DNA from: Streptomyces sp. NBC_01717
Lineage (GTDB): Bacteria > Actinomycetota > Actinomycetes > Streptomycetales > Streptomycetaceae
Length of the DNA stretch: 64,000 nt
Direction of reading: 5' to 3'
NCBI RefSeq assembly: GCF_036248255.1
Contig: NZ_CP109178.1
Coordinates: 9,119,001 to 9,183,000, forward strand
The notes under the pieces are model-generated. The model did no database searches and was not told the origin of the DNA. It saw only the letters and a program-made list of their open reading frames with translations. Below, in pieces: positions 33,815 to 42,175 of this stretch. The position numbers and the translations under genes were made by a program. How positions within the stretch are numbered: position 1 is the stretch's first letter; every line of letters starts with the position of its first letter.

Positions 33815-34676
33815 TTGCCCCGACGAAGGCGACGACGCATGACCACCTGGGCCTCCAGCACCTCCTGGGCCCCGCGGTGGGTGGCAGACCATCCGGCACC
33901 CGCCTGGTGTGGAAGGCTCGCACGGCAGACGGCGTGATTCCAAAGCCGCCCACCTTGCGCGCACGCGACAGATCATGCACGTTCGCGGCGGCCGAAAATC
34001 GATTGGTCGCCCCGCATGGTGTGCCTTCCGTACGGAAGACATCCATTTCCGTGTCGGGAGTGATCGGTCGATCGGATGGTCTGTCTACGCGTTGCATAAC
34101 TCGCTCTATTTGGAGCGCACTTGAGGAATTCTGACGTTGCTCCGGACGAAGGCCGGCTCCGCATCCGAGGCAACGGGCAAGGAGCGGAGTAACGATTCTC
34201 TGCCGCACCGAAATTGCAAGTGCATCTCTCTGCACTCCTCGACCTTGCAGATTCGTTCGAGATTAGCGAACGAGAGCGAGACGGAAATCAGCAATTCTCA
34301 TGATCCCGTCATGAGGGGGTTGTGCCCAGGCTGGCACAGATGGGTCAATAGACACAGCTGAGCTGCACGGTAGGCCCACTCCCACGACTGGGCCGGCGAC
34401 GGCGCGGCACGTTCGAACGGCCAGGCTCCGCCGACGGCGGTGTCATTCCCCCTCCCCAACCTACTCCTTGGTGCCCCGCGTCCAGGGGCAAGCATGTGAA
34501 TCCGGTCGACAGCCGTCGACCCCACGGAATACGAGCTCATGCAGGGAGCACCCGGTTTCCCCTGTGTACCGCCAATTTCAATGCGGTGCACGCGTTGCTG
34601 ACGAGCAACGACACATGGCTCGCCGGGCAGAGCAACACCTCGTCCAAACCATTGGTTTGCCCTCTAGGAGGTCACC
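33815..34676. other. Long intergenic, partly low GC
   Basis: About 860 bases without a supportable gene. From about 34080 to 34330 the GC content drops markedly below the surroundings, with runs such as GCATAACTCGCTCTATTTGG, suggesting imported or regulatory DNA. The right end carries TAGGAGG just before the first TIG gene. Confidence 0.5.
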
Positions 34677-35417
34677 ATGCCCATTTCTCCGAACCAGGGA
34701 TCCACGGGCGGCGGCACAACCGTCACCATCACCGGGGTCAACCTTGCTGGTGCTTCTTCCGTGAGGTTCGGAAGCAAGCCGGCCACAATCACCGCCAACA
34801 CCCCGACTTCCGTGACCGTGACCTCCCCCTCGGGCAGCGGTACGGTCCCCGTCACGGTGACCACGGCCGCAGGCGCGAGCAACCCGCTCAACTTCTATTA
34901 CATCGGCGCGCCGTTCAAGGCCTCGCTGAGTGCTGCTTCGGGGCCCTCGGCCGGCGGTAACACCGTCACCATCAGCGGCACCGGTCTCGCAACCGCATCG
35001 TCCGTCGCCTTCGGGGGCAACAACGCAACCCCGACCGTCACCTCCGACAGCCTGCTGAGCGTCACCGTTCCTGCCGGCAGCAGCGGCTCGGTCGGCGTGA
35101 GCGTCACCACCACGGGCGGTGCGAACAACGGGTTCTCCTACACCTACGTAGATCCACCCACGATCACCTCGCTGGCACCGACGTCAGGTTCGACCTCCGG
35201 AGGCACCGCGGTCACGATCACCGGAACCGACCTGTCCACCACCGAGTCGGTCACCTTCGACGGCGTGACCGCGCCGTTCGGGGTGATCAACAGCACCACG
35301 GTGTCAGCGGTCACACCGCCCGGCAGCGCGGGCGCGGTCGATGTCGTCGTCAGCACAACCGGCGGAAGCGCCACCGCAGCCGCCGGTTTCACCTACGTGG
35401 CGGGCGCCGGAATCTGA
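34677..35417 (+). CDS. IPT/TIG repeat protein, three repeats
   Basis: A 246-residue protein almost entirely made of three immunoglobulin-like IPT/TIG repeats of about 80 residues, each starting with the signature (S-P/T-x-x-G-S-T-x-G-G-T-x-V-T-I-T-G): SPNQGSTGGGTTVTITG, ASGPSAGGNTVTISG and SGSTSGGTAVTITG. A perfect TAGGAGG precedes ATG 34677. There is no signal peptide, membrane helix or anchor, unusual for TIG proteins. The second TIG gene follows after a hairpin. Such domains bind sugars, proteins or phage receptors; the role here is unknown. Confidence 0.82.
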   Translation: MPISPNQGSTGGGTTVTITGVNLAGASSVRFGSKPATITANTPTSVTVTSPSGSGTVPVTVTTAAGASNPLNFYYIGAPFKASLSAASGPSAGGNTVTISGTGLATASSVAFGGNNATPTVTSDSLLSVTVPAGSSGSVGVSVTTTGGANNGFSYTYVDPPTITSLAPTSGSTSGGTAVTITGTDLSTTESVTFDGVTAPFGVINSTTVSAVTPPGSAGAVDVVVSTTGGSATAAAGFTYVAGAGI

Positions 35418-35452
35418 CCGACGCTCTCTTCCCGGCACACGCCGGACGAGCA

Positions 35453-35487
35453 GGCGGCCCGGGCACCCGGAAGGCGCCCGGGCCGCC
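35453..35487 (+). terminator. Hairpin between the TIG genes
   Basis: Perfect 12-bp stem GGCGGCCCGGGC / GCCCGGGCCGCC with an 11-nt loop, 36 bases after the first TIG gene. It would separate or attenuate transcription into the second. Confidence 0.75.
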
Positions 35488-35534
35488 ACCGTTCCACCAA
35501 TGGCCGTATCCGTTCACCGTTGCGAAGAGGCACC

Positions 35535-36548
35535 ATGACGACACCTGGTCTGACGAGCCTGTCTCCCAATCAAGGACCGACCGCGGGCGGCACCACGGTG
35601 ACACTCACCGGGACCGACCTCGGCGACGTGACAGCTGTCCGCTTCGGCACCACAGCAACCGCGTTCACGATCGTGTCCGCCACGCAGATCACCGCCACCG
35701 CCCCTCCCGGATCCGAGGGAACCGTCCAGGTCACCGCCATCAGCCCAGGCGGCATCAGCGGAGGGCTGTCCTACTTCTACATCGCACTGCCGACCCTGAC
35801 GGGCGTGTCTCCCGGTCAAGGACCCATGGCGGGCGGCACCACGGTGACACTCACCGGAACCAACTTCAGCCAAGCGACAACCGTCCGCTTCGGAACTGCA
35901 ACGGCTTCGTTCTCGGCCCCGTCCGCCACGCAGATCAGCTCCACCGCCCCCTCGGCCCCTGCCGGAACCCCGGGACCGGCCCAGGTCACCGTCACCGGCC
36001 CCGGCGGAACCAGCGAAGGGCTGCCCTACTACTACGTCGCGCTGCCGACCCTGACAGCCGTGTCTCCCGGTCAAGGACCCACCACGGGCGGCACCACGGT
36101 GACACTCACCGGAACCAACCTGCTCAACGCCACCACCGTCCGTTTCGGTGCCACACCAGCTGCGTTCTCGGTCGTGTCTGCCACACAGATCAGTGCCACC
36201 GCCCCTCCCGGATCCACGGGGCTCAGCCAGATCACGGTCATCACCCCAGGCGGCACCGGGGGAGGGGTGGCCTTCCAATACGTCGCGCTACCCACCCTGA
36301 CGGGGCTGTCTCCCAACCAAGGACCCACCACGGGCGGCACCACGGTGACACTCACCGGAACCAACCTCGGCGACGTGACAGCTGTCCGCTTCGGCACCAC
36401 AGCAACCGCGTTCACGATCGTGTCCGCCACGCAGATCACCGCCACCGCCCCCACCGGATCGGCTGGAGCCGTCCAGGTCACCGTCACCAGCCCAGGCGGC
36501 ACCAGCGCGGGACTGACCTACACCCGGACCGCGCTCCCCGGCATCTGA
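35535..36548 (+). CDS. IPT/TIG repeat protein, four repeats
   Basis: A 337-residue protein of four IPT/TIG repeats of about 84 residues, each opening LSPNQGPTAGGTTVTLTGT or a close variant and closing with a PGG turn. Repeats 1 and 4 share an identical 88-base DNA block (35617-35704 and 36364-36451), a sign of recent duplication or gene conversion. No signal peptide is seen. ATG 35535 is used; the frame is open slightly upstream. The gene is a paralogue of its left neighbour, and both probably form extended rods. Confidence 0.82.
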   Translation: MTTPGLTSLSPNQGPTAGGTTVTLTGTDLGDVTAVRFGTTATAFTIVSATQITATAPPGSEGTVQVTAISPGGISGGLSYFYIALPTLTGVSPGQGPMAGGTTVTLTGTNFSQATTVRFGTATASFSAPSATQISSTAPSAPAGTPGPAQVTVTGPGGTSEGLPYYYVALPTLTAVSPGQGPTTGGTTVTLTGTNLLNATTVRFGATPAAFSVVSATQISATAPPGSTGLSQITVITPGGTGGGVAFQYVALPTLTGLSPNQGPTTGGTTVTLTGTNLGDVTAVRFGTTATAFTIVSATQITATAPTGSAGAVQVTVTSPGGTSAGLTYTRTALPGI

Positions 36549-36845
36549 GCGGCCGCAGGCGCCTGCTGAGTCCCGGGTCAAGACCCCGACGGGACGGTTG
36601 AAGGACGGCGTCAGAGCAGCGGTGGCCGCGTGGCCTCCCGGCTGCGTCCCCTCCCATACGGGCACACCGCGCTCCAGGAGCAGACGACGGACGAGGCTCT
36701 CGTGCTGGTGAGTGGACATCGCGCTCAGCAGCCCGAGAGCCTCGTCGGTCAGGCACTACCGACCACCACCTGCTCGCTGGCGAACGTGAGGAAGCTCGGC
36801 CGGTACGAGCGGCATCACCTTACGGTGCGCAAGCCGCGTGGACGG
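36549..36845. other. Region with possible remnants, no intact gene
   Basis: On the minus strand a piece near 36610-36750 reads LTDEALGLLSAMSTHQHESLVRRLLLERGVPVWEGT, protein-like but headless; it may be a gene end. Otherwise nothing is supportable. Confidence 0.35.
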
Positions 36846-36980
36846 TCACGAAGAGACTTGGGTGCCGGCCTCGGGCATACCGATGTGGTCGAACACCAGA
36901 ACTTCGGGGACGGCGCGGTTCCGGATTACGTATGCGGCGACACGGATTCTGGGTCGGGTCATCCCGGCATTGTCAGTCAT
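36846..36980 (-). pseudogene. Truncated NUDIX hydrolase (N-terminal piece)
   Basis: From ATG 36980 the frame reads RIRVAAYVIRNRAVPEVLVF and then DHIGMPEAGTQV, the usual start of a NUDIX domain, and stops at TGA 36846 after 44 residues. The catalytic Nudix box should follow, but the sequence is missing, so the enzyme is dead. It lies next to a recombinase-like gene and an MmyB remnant. Confidence 0.65.
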
Positions 36981-36994
36981 CTGTGCCTTTCATG

Positions 36995-37759
36995 CTAGCC
37001 GGGGCCGTATCGGCTCCAGGTTCCGCCTGCTTCGGTGACCAGCCGTGCGGCTGTCTTGTCGTGGTAACCGAGCGCCTTCGCGATGACGGGGGCCGTGGCT
37101 TGGAGGACAAGTTGGCGGATCGCGGAGGTCCTGCCGCGCTGCGGCGGGACGCCGATCTTCCGCAAGTGGACTTGGAGGCTGACCGGGTTCATCGGCTGTC
37201 CGGGCTGACGGCCGGGGAAGAGCCACCGTGGGTTCCTGCTGCTGGCACAGGGCAGGTATTGGCGGGACTGCATGTGGGCCCTCAACAGGTCGGCGACCGG
37301 CTCCGGCAGTGGGGGCGGCGGGTCTCCCAACTGGACGGTGACGGTGACCTCGTCGATGGTGAGGCGGACGTTGCGGCTGACCGGTTGCGTATAGAGGAGA
37401 ACGAGCGCAGTGGCGACCCGGGCCCGCAGGGCCAAGGAGTTGTCATTGAGGACCTGGCGGAGCATCGCGTGCCGGCGGTGCTGGTGCAGCGGTTCCGATT
37501 CCTGAGTGATGGCCGCGGGCGGCAGCGTGAGGCGGGGCGTCCGGCCGGTCTTCATGCACCACCGCAGGAATGACTGGGCCGGAGGGCGGGTGGCCAGATG
37601 CTCGGTGTGCCAGGCATCGATATCGGCCTGCCGGCACTGCCCGATGGCACGTCCTCGTCTGGCGAGCGATGCGAGGAAGGCGCCAGCCTGGGTGGCTTCC
37701 TGCTTGGTGTGGTTGGTCTGGGAGCGTCCCAGCGGTCCCTTCTCCGCCTTGGTCCGCAA
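36995..37759 (-). CDS. Tyrosine-recombinase-like (integrase-type) protein, possibly truncated
   Basis: A 254-residue protein in a family seen in streptomycete arms. A helical N-terminal core-binding-like part (about 20-115) precedes a C-terminal domain with RNPRWLFPGRQPGQPM, RTSAIRQLVLQATAPVIAKALGYHDKTAARLVTEAGGTW. That last segment resembles the Arg/His box of tyrosine recombinases (R...LGH), but a catalytic Tyr is not evident and the start looks shortened. Its left neighbours are remnants, so it may be an inactive mobile-element leftover. Confidence 0.55.
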   Translation of the reverse strand: MRTKAEKGPLGRSQTNHTKQEATQAGAFLASLARRGRAIGQCRQADIDAWHTEHLATRPPAQSFLRWCMKTGRTPRLTLPPAAITQESEPLHQHRRHAMLRQVLNDNSLALRARVATALVLLYTQPVSRNVRLTIDEVTVTVQLGDPPPPLPEPVADLLRAHMQSRQYLPCASSRNPRWLFPGRQPGQPMNPVSLQVHLRKIGVPPQRGRTSAIRQLVLQATAPVIAKALGYHDKTAARLVTEAGGTWSRYGPG

Positions 37760-37760
37760 C

Positions 37761-37950
37761 TACGACGCCTCGGAGTCCTGTGTCCAGGCCAGACAGTCGT
37801 GACTGGGTGTGCCGGGCTCGGCGGTCAGCGTGATGAGCTGCTGGTCGGGGTCGGCGGTGCTGGTGAGGAAGGACCAGTCGAGGGTGAGCTCGCCGGCGAT
37901 CGGATGGTTCAAGGTCTTCTCACCCGGGCCCGGGACGGCGACGTCAATGC
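37761..37950 (-). pseudogene. C-terminal remnant of an MmyB-like HTH regulator
   Basis: The frame ends at TAG 37761 and reads HPIAGELTLDWSFLTSTADP, then DQQLITLTAEPGTPSHDCL, the conserved end of the MmyB/XRE-type ligand-binding domain common in streptomycetes. The helix-turn-helix and most of the protein are missing; sense is lost near 37950, right before the TetR gene. A deletion joined the two. Confidence 0.7.
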
Positions 37951-37986
37951 TGGCTGGTCGAAAGGCTCGCCACCATCAACGACCGG

Positions 37987-38625
37987 TCAGGTGAGTGCAG
38001 AGTCGGTGAGCTCCGGACGGAGGGGCGGCCGATGTGGCAGTGCGCTCGGGGTGGCGGTGCGCAGCCCGTCGAGGGCCAGTTCGAGGTAGCGGCGCCAGGC
38101 TTGCGGCTGCGTAGCGAGCAAGGGCGCTGCTGTCTGGTGGATGCCGCCGAGCAGCAACACGATGTCCGTTCCGGTGATGTCGCCGCGGATGGCGCCTTGG
38201 TCGCGTGCGCGAGCGGTGAGTGCCTCCACGGCGACGCAGAGTTCTGCGATTGCATCCCGCACCTCGGAGTGCTGCAGTGACGGGCGCCCGATCACTTCGC
38301 AGAAGGCGCGGTCGGCGGCCAGTGCCTCGACGCCGTTGGTCATGAACTCCCGTAGCGCCGCGGGCGCGTCGTCGGCGTCGAGAAGTCGGCCCGCCGAGCC
38401 GGCGAGCCGGTCCAGCAGCCGGAGCATGATCGCTGCCAATAGGTCTTCCTTGGTGGGGAAGTGCCGGAACACGGTGCCCTTTGCGAGGCCTGCGCGCTGG
38501 GCGATCTCGCCCATCGACGCTTCCAGGCCGTGTTCGGCGAAGGCTGCGGCCGCGGCGTCCAGCAGGAGGCGTCGATTGCGCACCATGTCCGCCCGCTGGC
38601 CGGGAGTGGTTGTCGCATCAGTCAT
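37987..38625 (-). CDS. TetR-family regulator
   Basis: A 212-residue TetR protein with helix-turn-helix at about 14-60 (VRNRRLLLDAAAAAFAEHGL, MGEIAQRAGLAKGTVFRHFPTKEDLL) and a helical ligand domain including LLGGIHQTAAPLL. It is divergent from an SDR gene, with two TGACC-N4-GGTCA palindromes in between, so it most likely represses itself and the SDR. The ligand is unknown. Confidence 0.92.
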   Translation of the reverse strand: MTDATTTPGQRADMVRNRRLLLDAAAAAFAEHGLEASMGEIAQRAGLAKGTVFRHFPTKEDLLAAIMLRLLDRLAGSAGRLLDADDAPAALREFMTNGVEALAADRAFCEVIGRPSLQHSEVRDAIAELCVAVEALTARARDQGAIRGDITGTDIVLLLGGIHQTAAPLLATQPQAWRRYLELALDGLRTATPSALPHRPPLRPELTDSALT

Positions 38626-38660
38626 CGGTGCCTCCCTCCGCTGTGTACCGTATCACAACA

Positions 38661-38709
38661 TGACCGATGGGTCAGATTAGCTGTTACGCTCAAGGTGACC
38701 CAGCGGTCA
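38661..38709. promoter_or_regulatory. Two TetR operators (TGACC-N4-GGTCA)
   Basis: Sites TGACCGATGGGTCA (38661-38674) and TGACCCAGCGGTCA (38696-38709) are 35 bp apart, centre to centre, between the divergent TetR and SDR genes. Identical half-sites with a 4-bp spacer strongly suggest binding by the adjacent regulator, possibly one site per promoter. Confidence 0.8.
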
Positions 38710-38789
38710 TCTTTTCTTTCATCGGCGCCTGCTGCCTGGCAAACCTGGCGGCCCGGGCTCCGAACCACCAACTCCCCGGGAGGGAAAAC

Positions 38790-39527
38790 GTGAGCACCAC
38801 CCTGGAAGGAAAAGTCGTCCTCGTCACCGGCGCGTCCTCGGGCATCGGTCGGGCCACCGCACTCGCCCTGTCGAAGTCGGGAGCCCGGGTCGCAGTCGGA
38901 GCTCGGCGGGCCGATCGACTGAAGGCCCTGACAGAGGACGCCTCCGGCGAGATGCTCCTGCTCGAGCTGGATGTCACCGACCGCCGGTCGGTGAATGATG
39001 CGATCGCGGCAACCGTTGAGCACTTCGGAGCCCTCGACGTCCTCGTGAACAATGCGGGCGTCATGCTCAGCAGTCCGATCCTCGGCGCGGACACCTCCGA
39101 GTGGACTCGTATGGTCGAGACCAACCTGCTCGGATCGATGTACATGGTCCACGCGGCTCTGCCTCACCTGCTTGAGGCCAAGGGCTCGGTGGTGCAGGTC
39201 TCCTCGACCTCGGGACGGGCGGCATCAGCCACGAGCGGCGTGTACGCGGCTACGAAGTTCGGCATCAACGCCTTCTCCGAAGCGCTGCGGCAGGAGGTCA
39301 CCGCGCAGGGCGTGCGCGTCGTCGTCATCGAGCCTGGATTCGTCGCCACCGAGCTCACCAGCCACATCACGGACCCGGCCATCCAGGCCGCGGCCAAGAG
39401 CATGGCCGAGTCGATGCGAACCCTCCAGCCCGAGGACATCGCCGCCGCAGTCGTCTACGCGGTCACCCAGCCCGAACATGTCGCCGTCAACGAGATCCTG
39501 ATCCGACCGACTGACCAGACCCGATGA
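38790..39527 (+). CDS. Short-chain dehydrogenase/reductase (SDR)
   Basis: A 245-residue classical SDR: cofactor motif TGASSGIG, NNAG, catalytic Ser in VSSTSG and YAATK, with an Arg-rich stretch after strand 2 (ARRADR) favouring NADP(H). GTG 38790 follows GGGAGGG. It reduces a carbonyl or oxidises an alcohol; the substrate is unknown. It is controlled by the divergent TetR gene through two visible operators, a frequent arrangement for detoxification SDRs. Confidence 0.92.
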   Translation: MSTTLEGKVVLVTGASSGIGRATALALSKSGARVAVGARRADRLKALTEDASGEMLLLELDVTDRRSVNDAIAATVEHFGALDVLVNNAGVMLSSPILGADTSEWTRMVETNLLGSMYMVHAALPHLLEAKGSVVQVSSTSGRAASATSGVYAATKFGINAFSEALRQEVTAQGVRVVVIEPGFVATELTSHITDPAIQAAAKSMAESMRTLQPEDIAAAVVYAVTQPEHVAVNEILIRPTDQTR

Positions 39528-40093
39528 ACCCGGGGCGATCCCGCAGCCGGACCGTTTCGTGGCAGGGCTGCGGGCCGCTCCGCCGGTGACCTCGGATGCC
39601 CCCGTCCGGCCTTGGAGGCCGCGCGCCGTTCCCGTTCGCGATTGCCGCACCCCCTGACCACCCGTCGGGCACAGGCCGGTTGCGTGCTGGTCGGGACCTC
39701 GACAAACCGGGCTGCGTCGATCGGGTGTGTGGTCATGCGATGTGCGTCTGAATTGGGCGGTGTTGTGGCTGTTACCGATGGGTGTGCTGCCGGACGGGTG
39801 GCTCACGGGGCGGTGTGGCAAGGCGTGTGGGGGAGATGAAAGTGGCTTGCTGTCGGCTGTGGGGCGGGTGCGTGCATCCGGCAGCCGGTGTCAGGGGCAC
39901 GCCCGGGCGCGGTGCCTGATCCATGCAACCGCGCGTTACGGAAATGTCCGCATTAAGTAACACGAACTGGTGTCGCTGTCGGCGGTGGGGGAGTTGTCGC
40001 AGGGTGTGGGTTCTCGGCCTGAGGGGCCGGGACCCGCACCGCGCAGCATGGCCCTTGACCGGGTCCTGGGCGCCTTCACCTGAGGGGACGTCA
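39528..40093. other. Intergenic, no gene seen
   Basis: Over 500 bases between the SDR and the lamin-tail protein. No coding frame is convincing. Near 39935-39960 a GTTACGG...AAGTAAC pair of short inverted arms appears, perhaps promoter or attenuator sequence. Confidence 0.4.
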
Positions 40094-40573
40094 ATGTCTG
40101 CTTCTCGTACCGTCCGCCGTATTGCCGCTACCGCTCTGGCGGCCGGTTCCGTCGTCGCCGTGGTGGCGATGCCTGCTTCCGCCGACAGCGACAACGGTCA
40201 CGGGCACGGCCGCCACCAGTCGTACTCCACCGTTGTCCTCGGCGACATCCAGTACGACAGTCCCGGCCGTGACGACTGGTCGAACCAGTCCCTGAACAGG
40301 GAGTGGGTCGAGGTCACCAACACCGGCCGCCGCGCGGTCAATCTCCGCGGATGGTCGCTCACGGACCGGAGCGGCAACCTGTACCGGTTCGACGACCTGC
40401 GCCTGGCAGGCCGGGCCACGGTCCGTGTCCACACCGGGCGCGGCAATGACACCCGCCGGGACGTCTACCAGGACAGCCGGGACTACATCTGGAGCAACTA
40501 CGCCGACAAGGCCACCCTGCGCGACGACCACGGCCGCACCGTGGACACCCACTCCTGGGGCTACCGCCGCTGA
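40094..40573 (+). CDS. Secreted lamin-tail-domain (LTD) protein
   Basis: A 159-residue secreted protein. A Sec signal covers about residues 1-30 (RTVRRIAATALAAGSVVAVVAMPASA), then a short His/Gly spacer and a lamin-tail domain: LNREWVEVTNTGRRAVNLRGWSLTD, LYRFDDLRLAGRATVRVHTGRG, ATLRDDHGRTVDTHSWGYRR. LTDs are small immunoglobulin-like folds found on bacterial surface proteins. It is probably loosely attached outside the cell. A strong terminator follows 31 bases later. Function unknown. Confidence 0.88.
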   Translation: MSASRTVRRIAATALAAGSVVAVVAMPASADSDNGHGHGRHQSYSTVVLGDIQYDSPGRDDWSNQSLNREWVEVTNTGRRAVNLRGWSLTDRSGNLYRFDDLRLAGRATVRVHTGRGNDTRRDVYQDSRDYIWSNYADKATLRDDHGRTVDTHSWGYRR

Positions 40574-40603
40574 CCCGACCCCACCACTGATGCTTCTGGC
40601 CCG

Positions 40604-40636
40604 GCGTGCCACCGCTCACACAGGGCGGTGGCACGC
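40604..40636 (+). terminator. Terminator of the LTD gene
   Basis: Perfect 12-bp stem GCGTGCCACCGC / GCGGTGGCACGC with a 9-nt loop, 31 bases after the stop. Confidence 0.85.
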
Positions 40637-41017
40637 TGTATGTCGCGGCGCCCCTGCTGGGGGTGGCCTCCGGCTGACACTGCGTGTGGTGCGGGTGCCG
40701 GCATCAGCATGGGACACGGCTGCCTTCTCGTCCCCGGCGCCCTGGCGGTGAGCCGGGATGCGCGCCGTTCGTACGGACTGCTGACCGATGGCCTGAACAA
40801 CCCCGAGGACCTCGACCTCTCCGACCGCGCCACCGCTCCGGCCGGCACGGCGTCACCCCGGCGAACATGCGCACCCGGCCATGCTGGTGAGGAACGCGAT
40901 CGGCTCGCAGGGCGAGGGGGCTGCTGTTGAACAACCGGTCGCCCTGTGCGCCATCGCAGCCACCTGTGGCGGGAGGGGGTCGTCCTGGGCGTCTACGTCG
41001 TCTCCGTCCTTGGTGGG
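40637..41017. other. Region with a possible coding relic
   Basis: On the + strand a piece at about 40740-40850 reads RDARRSYGLLTDGLNNPEDL and DLSDRATAPAG, with coding-like bias but no start, ribosome site or end. It could be a relic of a deleted gene; otherwise nothing is seen. Confidence 0.3.
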
Positions 41018-41230
41018 TCAGTCGGGCAGGGGTACACGGATGACTGGGTCGAAGGGGCGCTTGTTGAATCCGGAGCGCACATTGCGACAGTTGGGCGCCT
41101 TGCACATGAAGAACCCCTCGACATTCTTCCGGCTTGTGCGCTCCTTGAGCCAGGACTTCTCCAGGGATGTGAGGGGACGATGTGGTTCGTCGGAGTCGCA
41201 GGTGTAGCAAAACTTCGTGATGCTTGGCAC
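41018..41230 (-). CDS. Small zinc-ribbon-type conserved protein
   Basis: A 70-residue protein from GTG 41230 with AGGAGG four bases upstream. Cys pairs CYTC (residues 8-11) and CKAPNC (about 44-49) could form one zinc site; the end reads FNKRPFDPVIRVPLPD. Highly similar short proteins are common in streptomycetes as far as I recall, with no known role. It has no close partner gene. Only the last half of a longer open frame in this phase is real. Confidence 0.75.
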   Translation of the reverse strand: MPSITKFCYTCDSDEPHRPLTSLEKSWLKERTSRKNVEGFFMCKAPNCRNVRSGFNKRPFDPVIRVPLPD

Positions 41231-41511
41231 GACACCTCCTGAGACGGGCGGGCTGGCCAGTGAGGAGCATATGGGGGCATGTTGGGCGACGGACAGCGTA
41301 CAACCGGCCGTCTCCGCCGAGCAGGGGTCTGGCGGTATCGCGTCGTCGTGGAAGGCGCCTCCGTCACGCCGGAGTCGTTTCGCGCCGGTACGCGGACGGG
41401 CGTGACCCGTTGGCCCCGGTTGCGACACATACCTGGCCCGACACCTACTCATGCGGATCTGAGTAGTTGCCCTCAGGCGCGAGGTGGTTGTGGTCCTTTA
41501 CTGTCCGGATC

Positions 41512-41877
41512 ATGAGTTCGGTTCGGGATCTCACCAGTGCTTTCGCTTCAGCCTGCCGGCCGCAGGTGGCTGCCGCGCGTAGGAGGACTGGTGCGTGCTC
41601 GCTGCTCCTGGGCGCCGCTGCCGTGGCCATGTTCGGCTGCCCCTGGCTGCCGTCCGTTTTCCCGAACTGGATCCGGTACTTCCCCGTCTACCTGATCGTG
41701 CCCGTGGGTATCTGCGCGGTCGTCTCCGGCGTCGGCGCCCTGCGCGACATGAGGGGGCAGGAGGTGGCTGACCGCCGCCGCGCGCGGGCCGGGATCCTTC
41801 TCGGTTTGGTCGCTATCACCGTGCCGGTCGCTGTCGGCGTCTGGGCCTGCTGGGTGCTCAGCAACAGCTACGGATGA
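41512..41877 (+). CDS. Small membrane protein (DUF4190-like)
   Basis: A 121-residue protein with three hydrophobic segments: about residues 28-45, 56-76 and 91-117. The arrangement, including a Gly-rich ILLGLVAITVPVAV helix after an Arg-rich turn, resembles DUF4190-type membrane proteins. ATG 41512 has only a weak ribosome site. Function unknown. Confidence 0.6.
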   Translation: MSSVRDLTSAFASACRPQVAAARRRTGACSLLLGAAAVAMFGCPWLPSVFPNWIRYFPVYLIVPVGICAVVSGVGALRDMRGQEVADRRRARAGILLGLVAITVPVAVGVWACWVLSNSYG

Positions 41878-42175
41878 CCAAGCGGAACAACGCTTCTCCC
41901 CGAAGTCCTGGTCCGAGTAGCCAGGCTCGGGGCGGGCTGCTCGCTGCGATGGCTGTGCATCGTCCGGTCTCGCTGGTCGCCCGCGGTCCTGGACTCGTGG
42001 GACCCGGACCGGTTCGTGGCGCCACGTACGTCCGACGTGTGTGTCGAGCTCGTTTACGACCACGCACGATGCGCTCATCCGGGCCGTTTTGGTCAATGCA
42101 GCCAATGCGCTGCGGCTCCAGGCAGGGCTGTCCGAGGGCGCACCGTTGGTTGTGTGTCGGCGATCTGAACGTGGT
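41878..42175. other. Intergenic, no gene seen
   Basis: Between the convergent small membrane protein and the regulator gene. No supportable frame. Confidence 0.4.
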
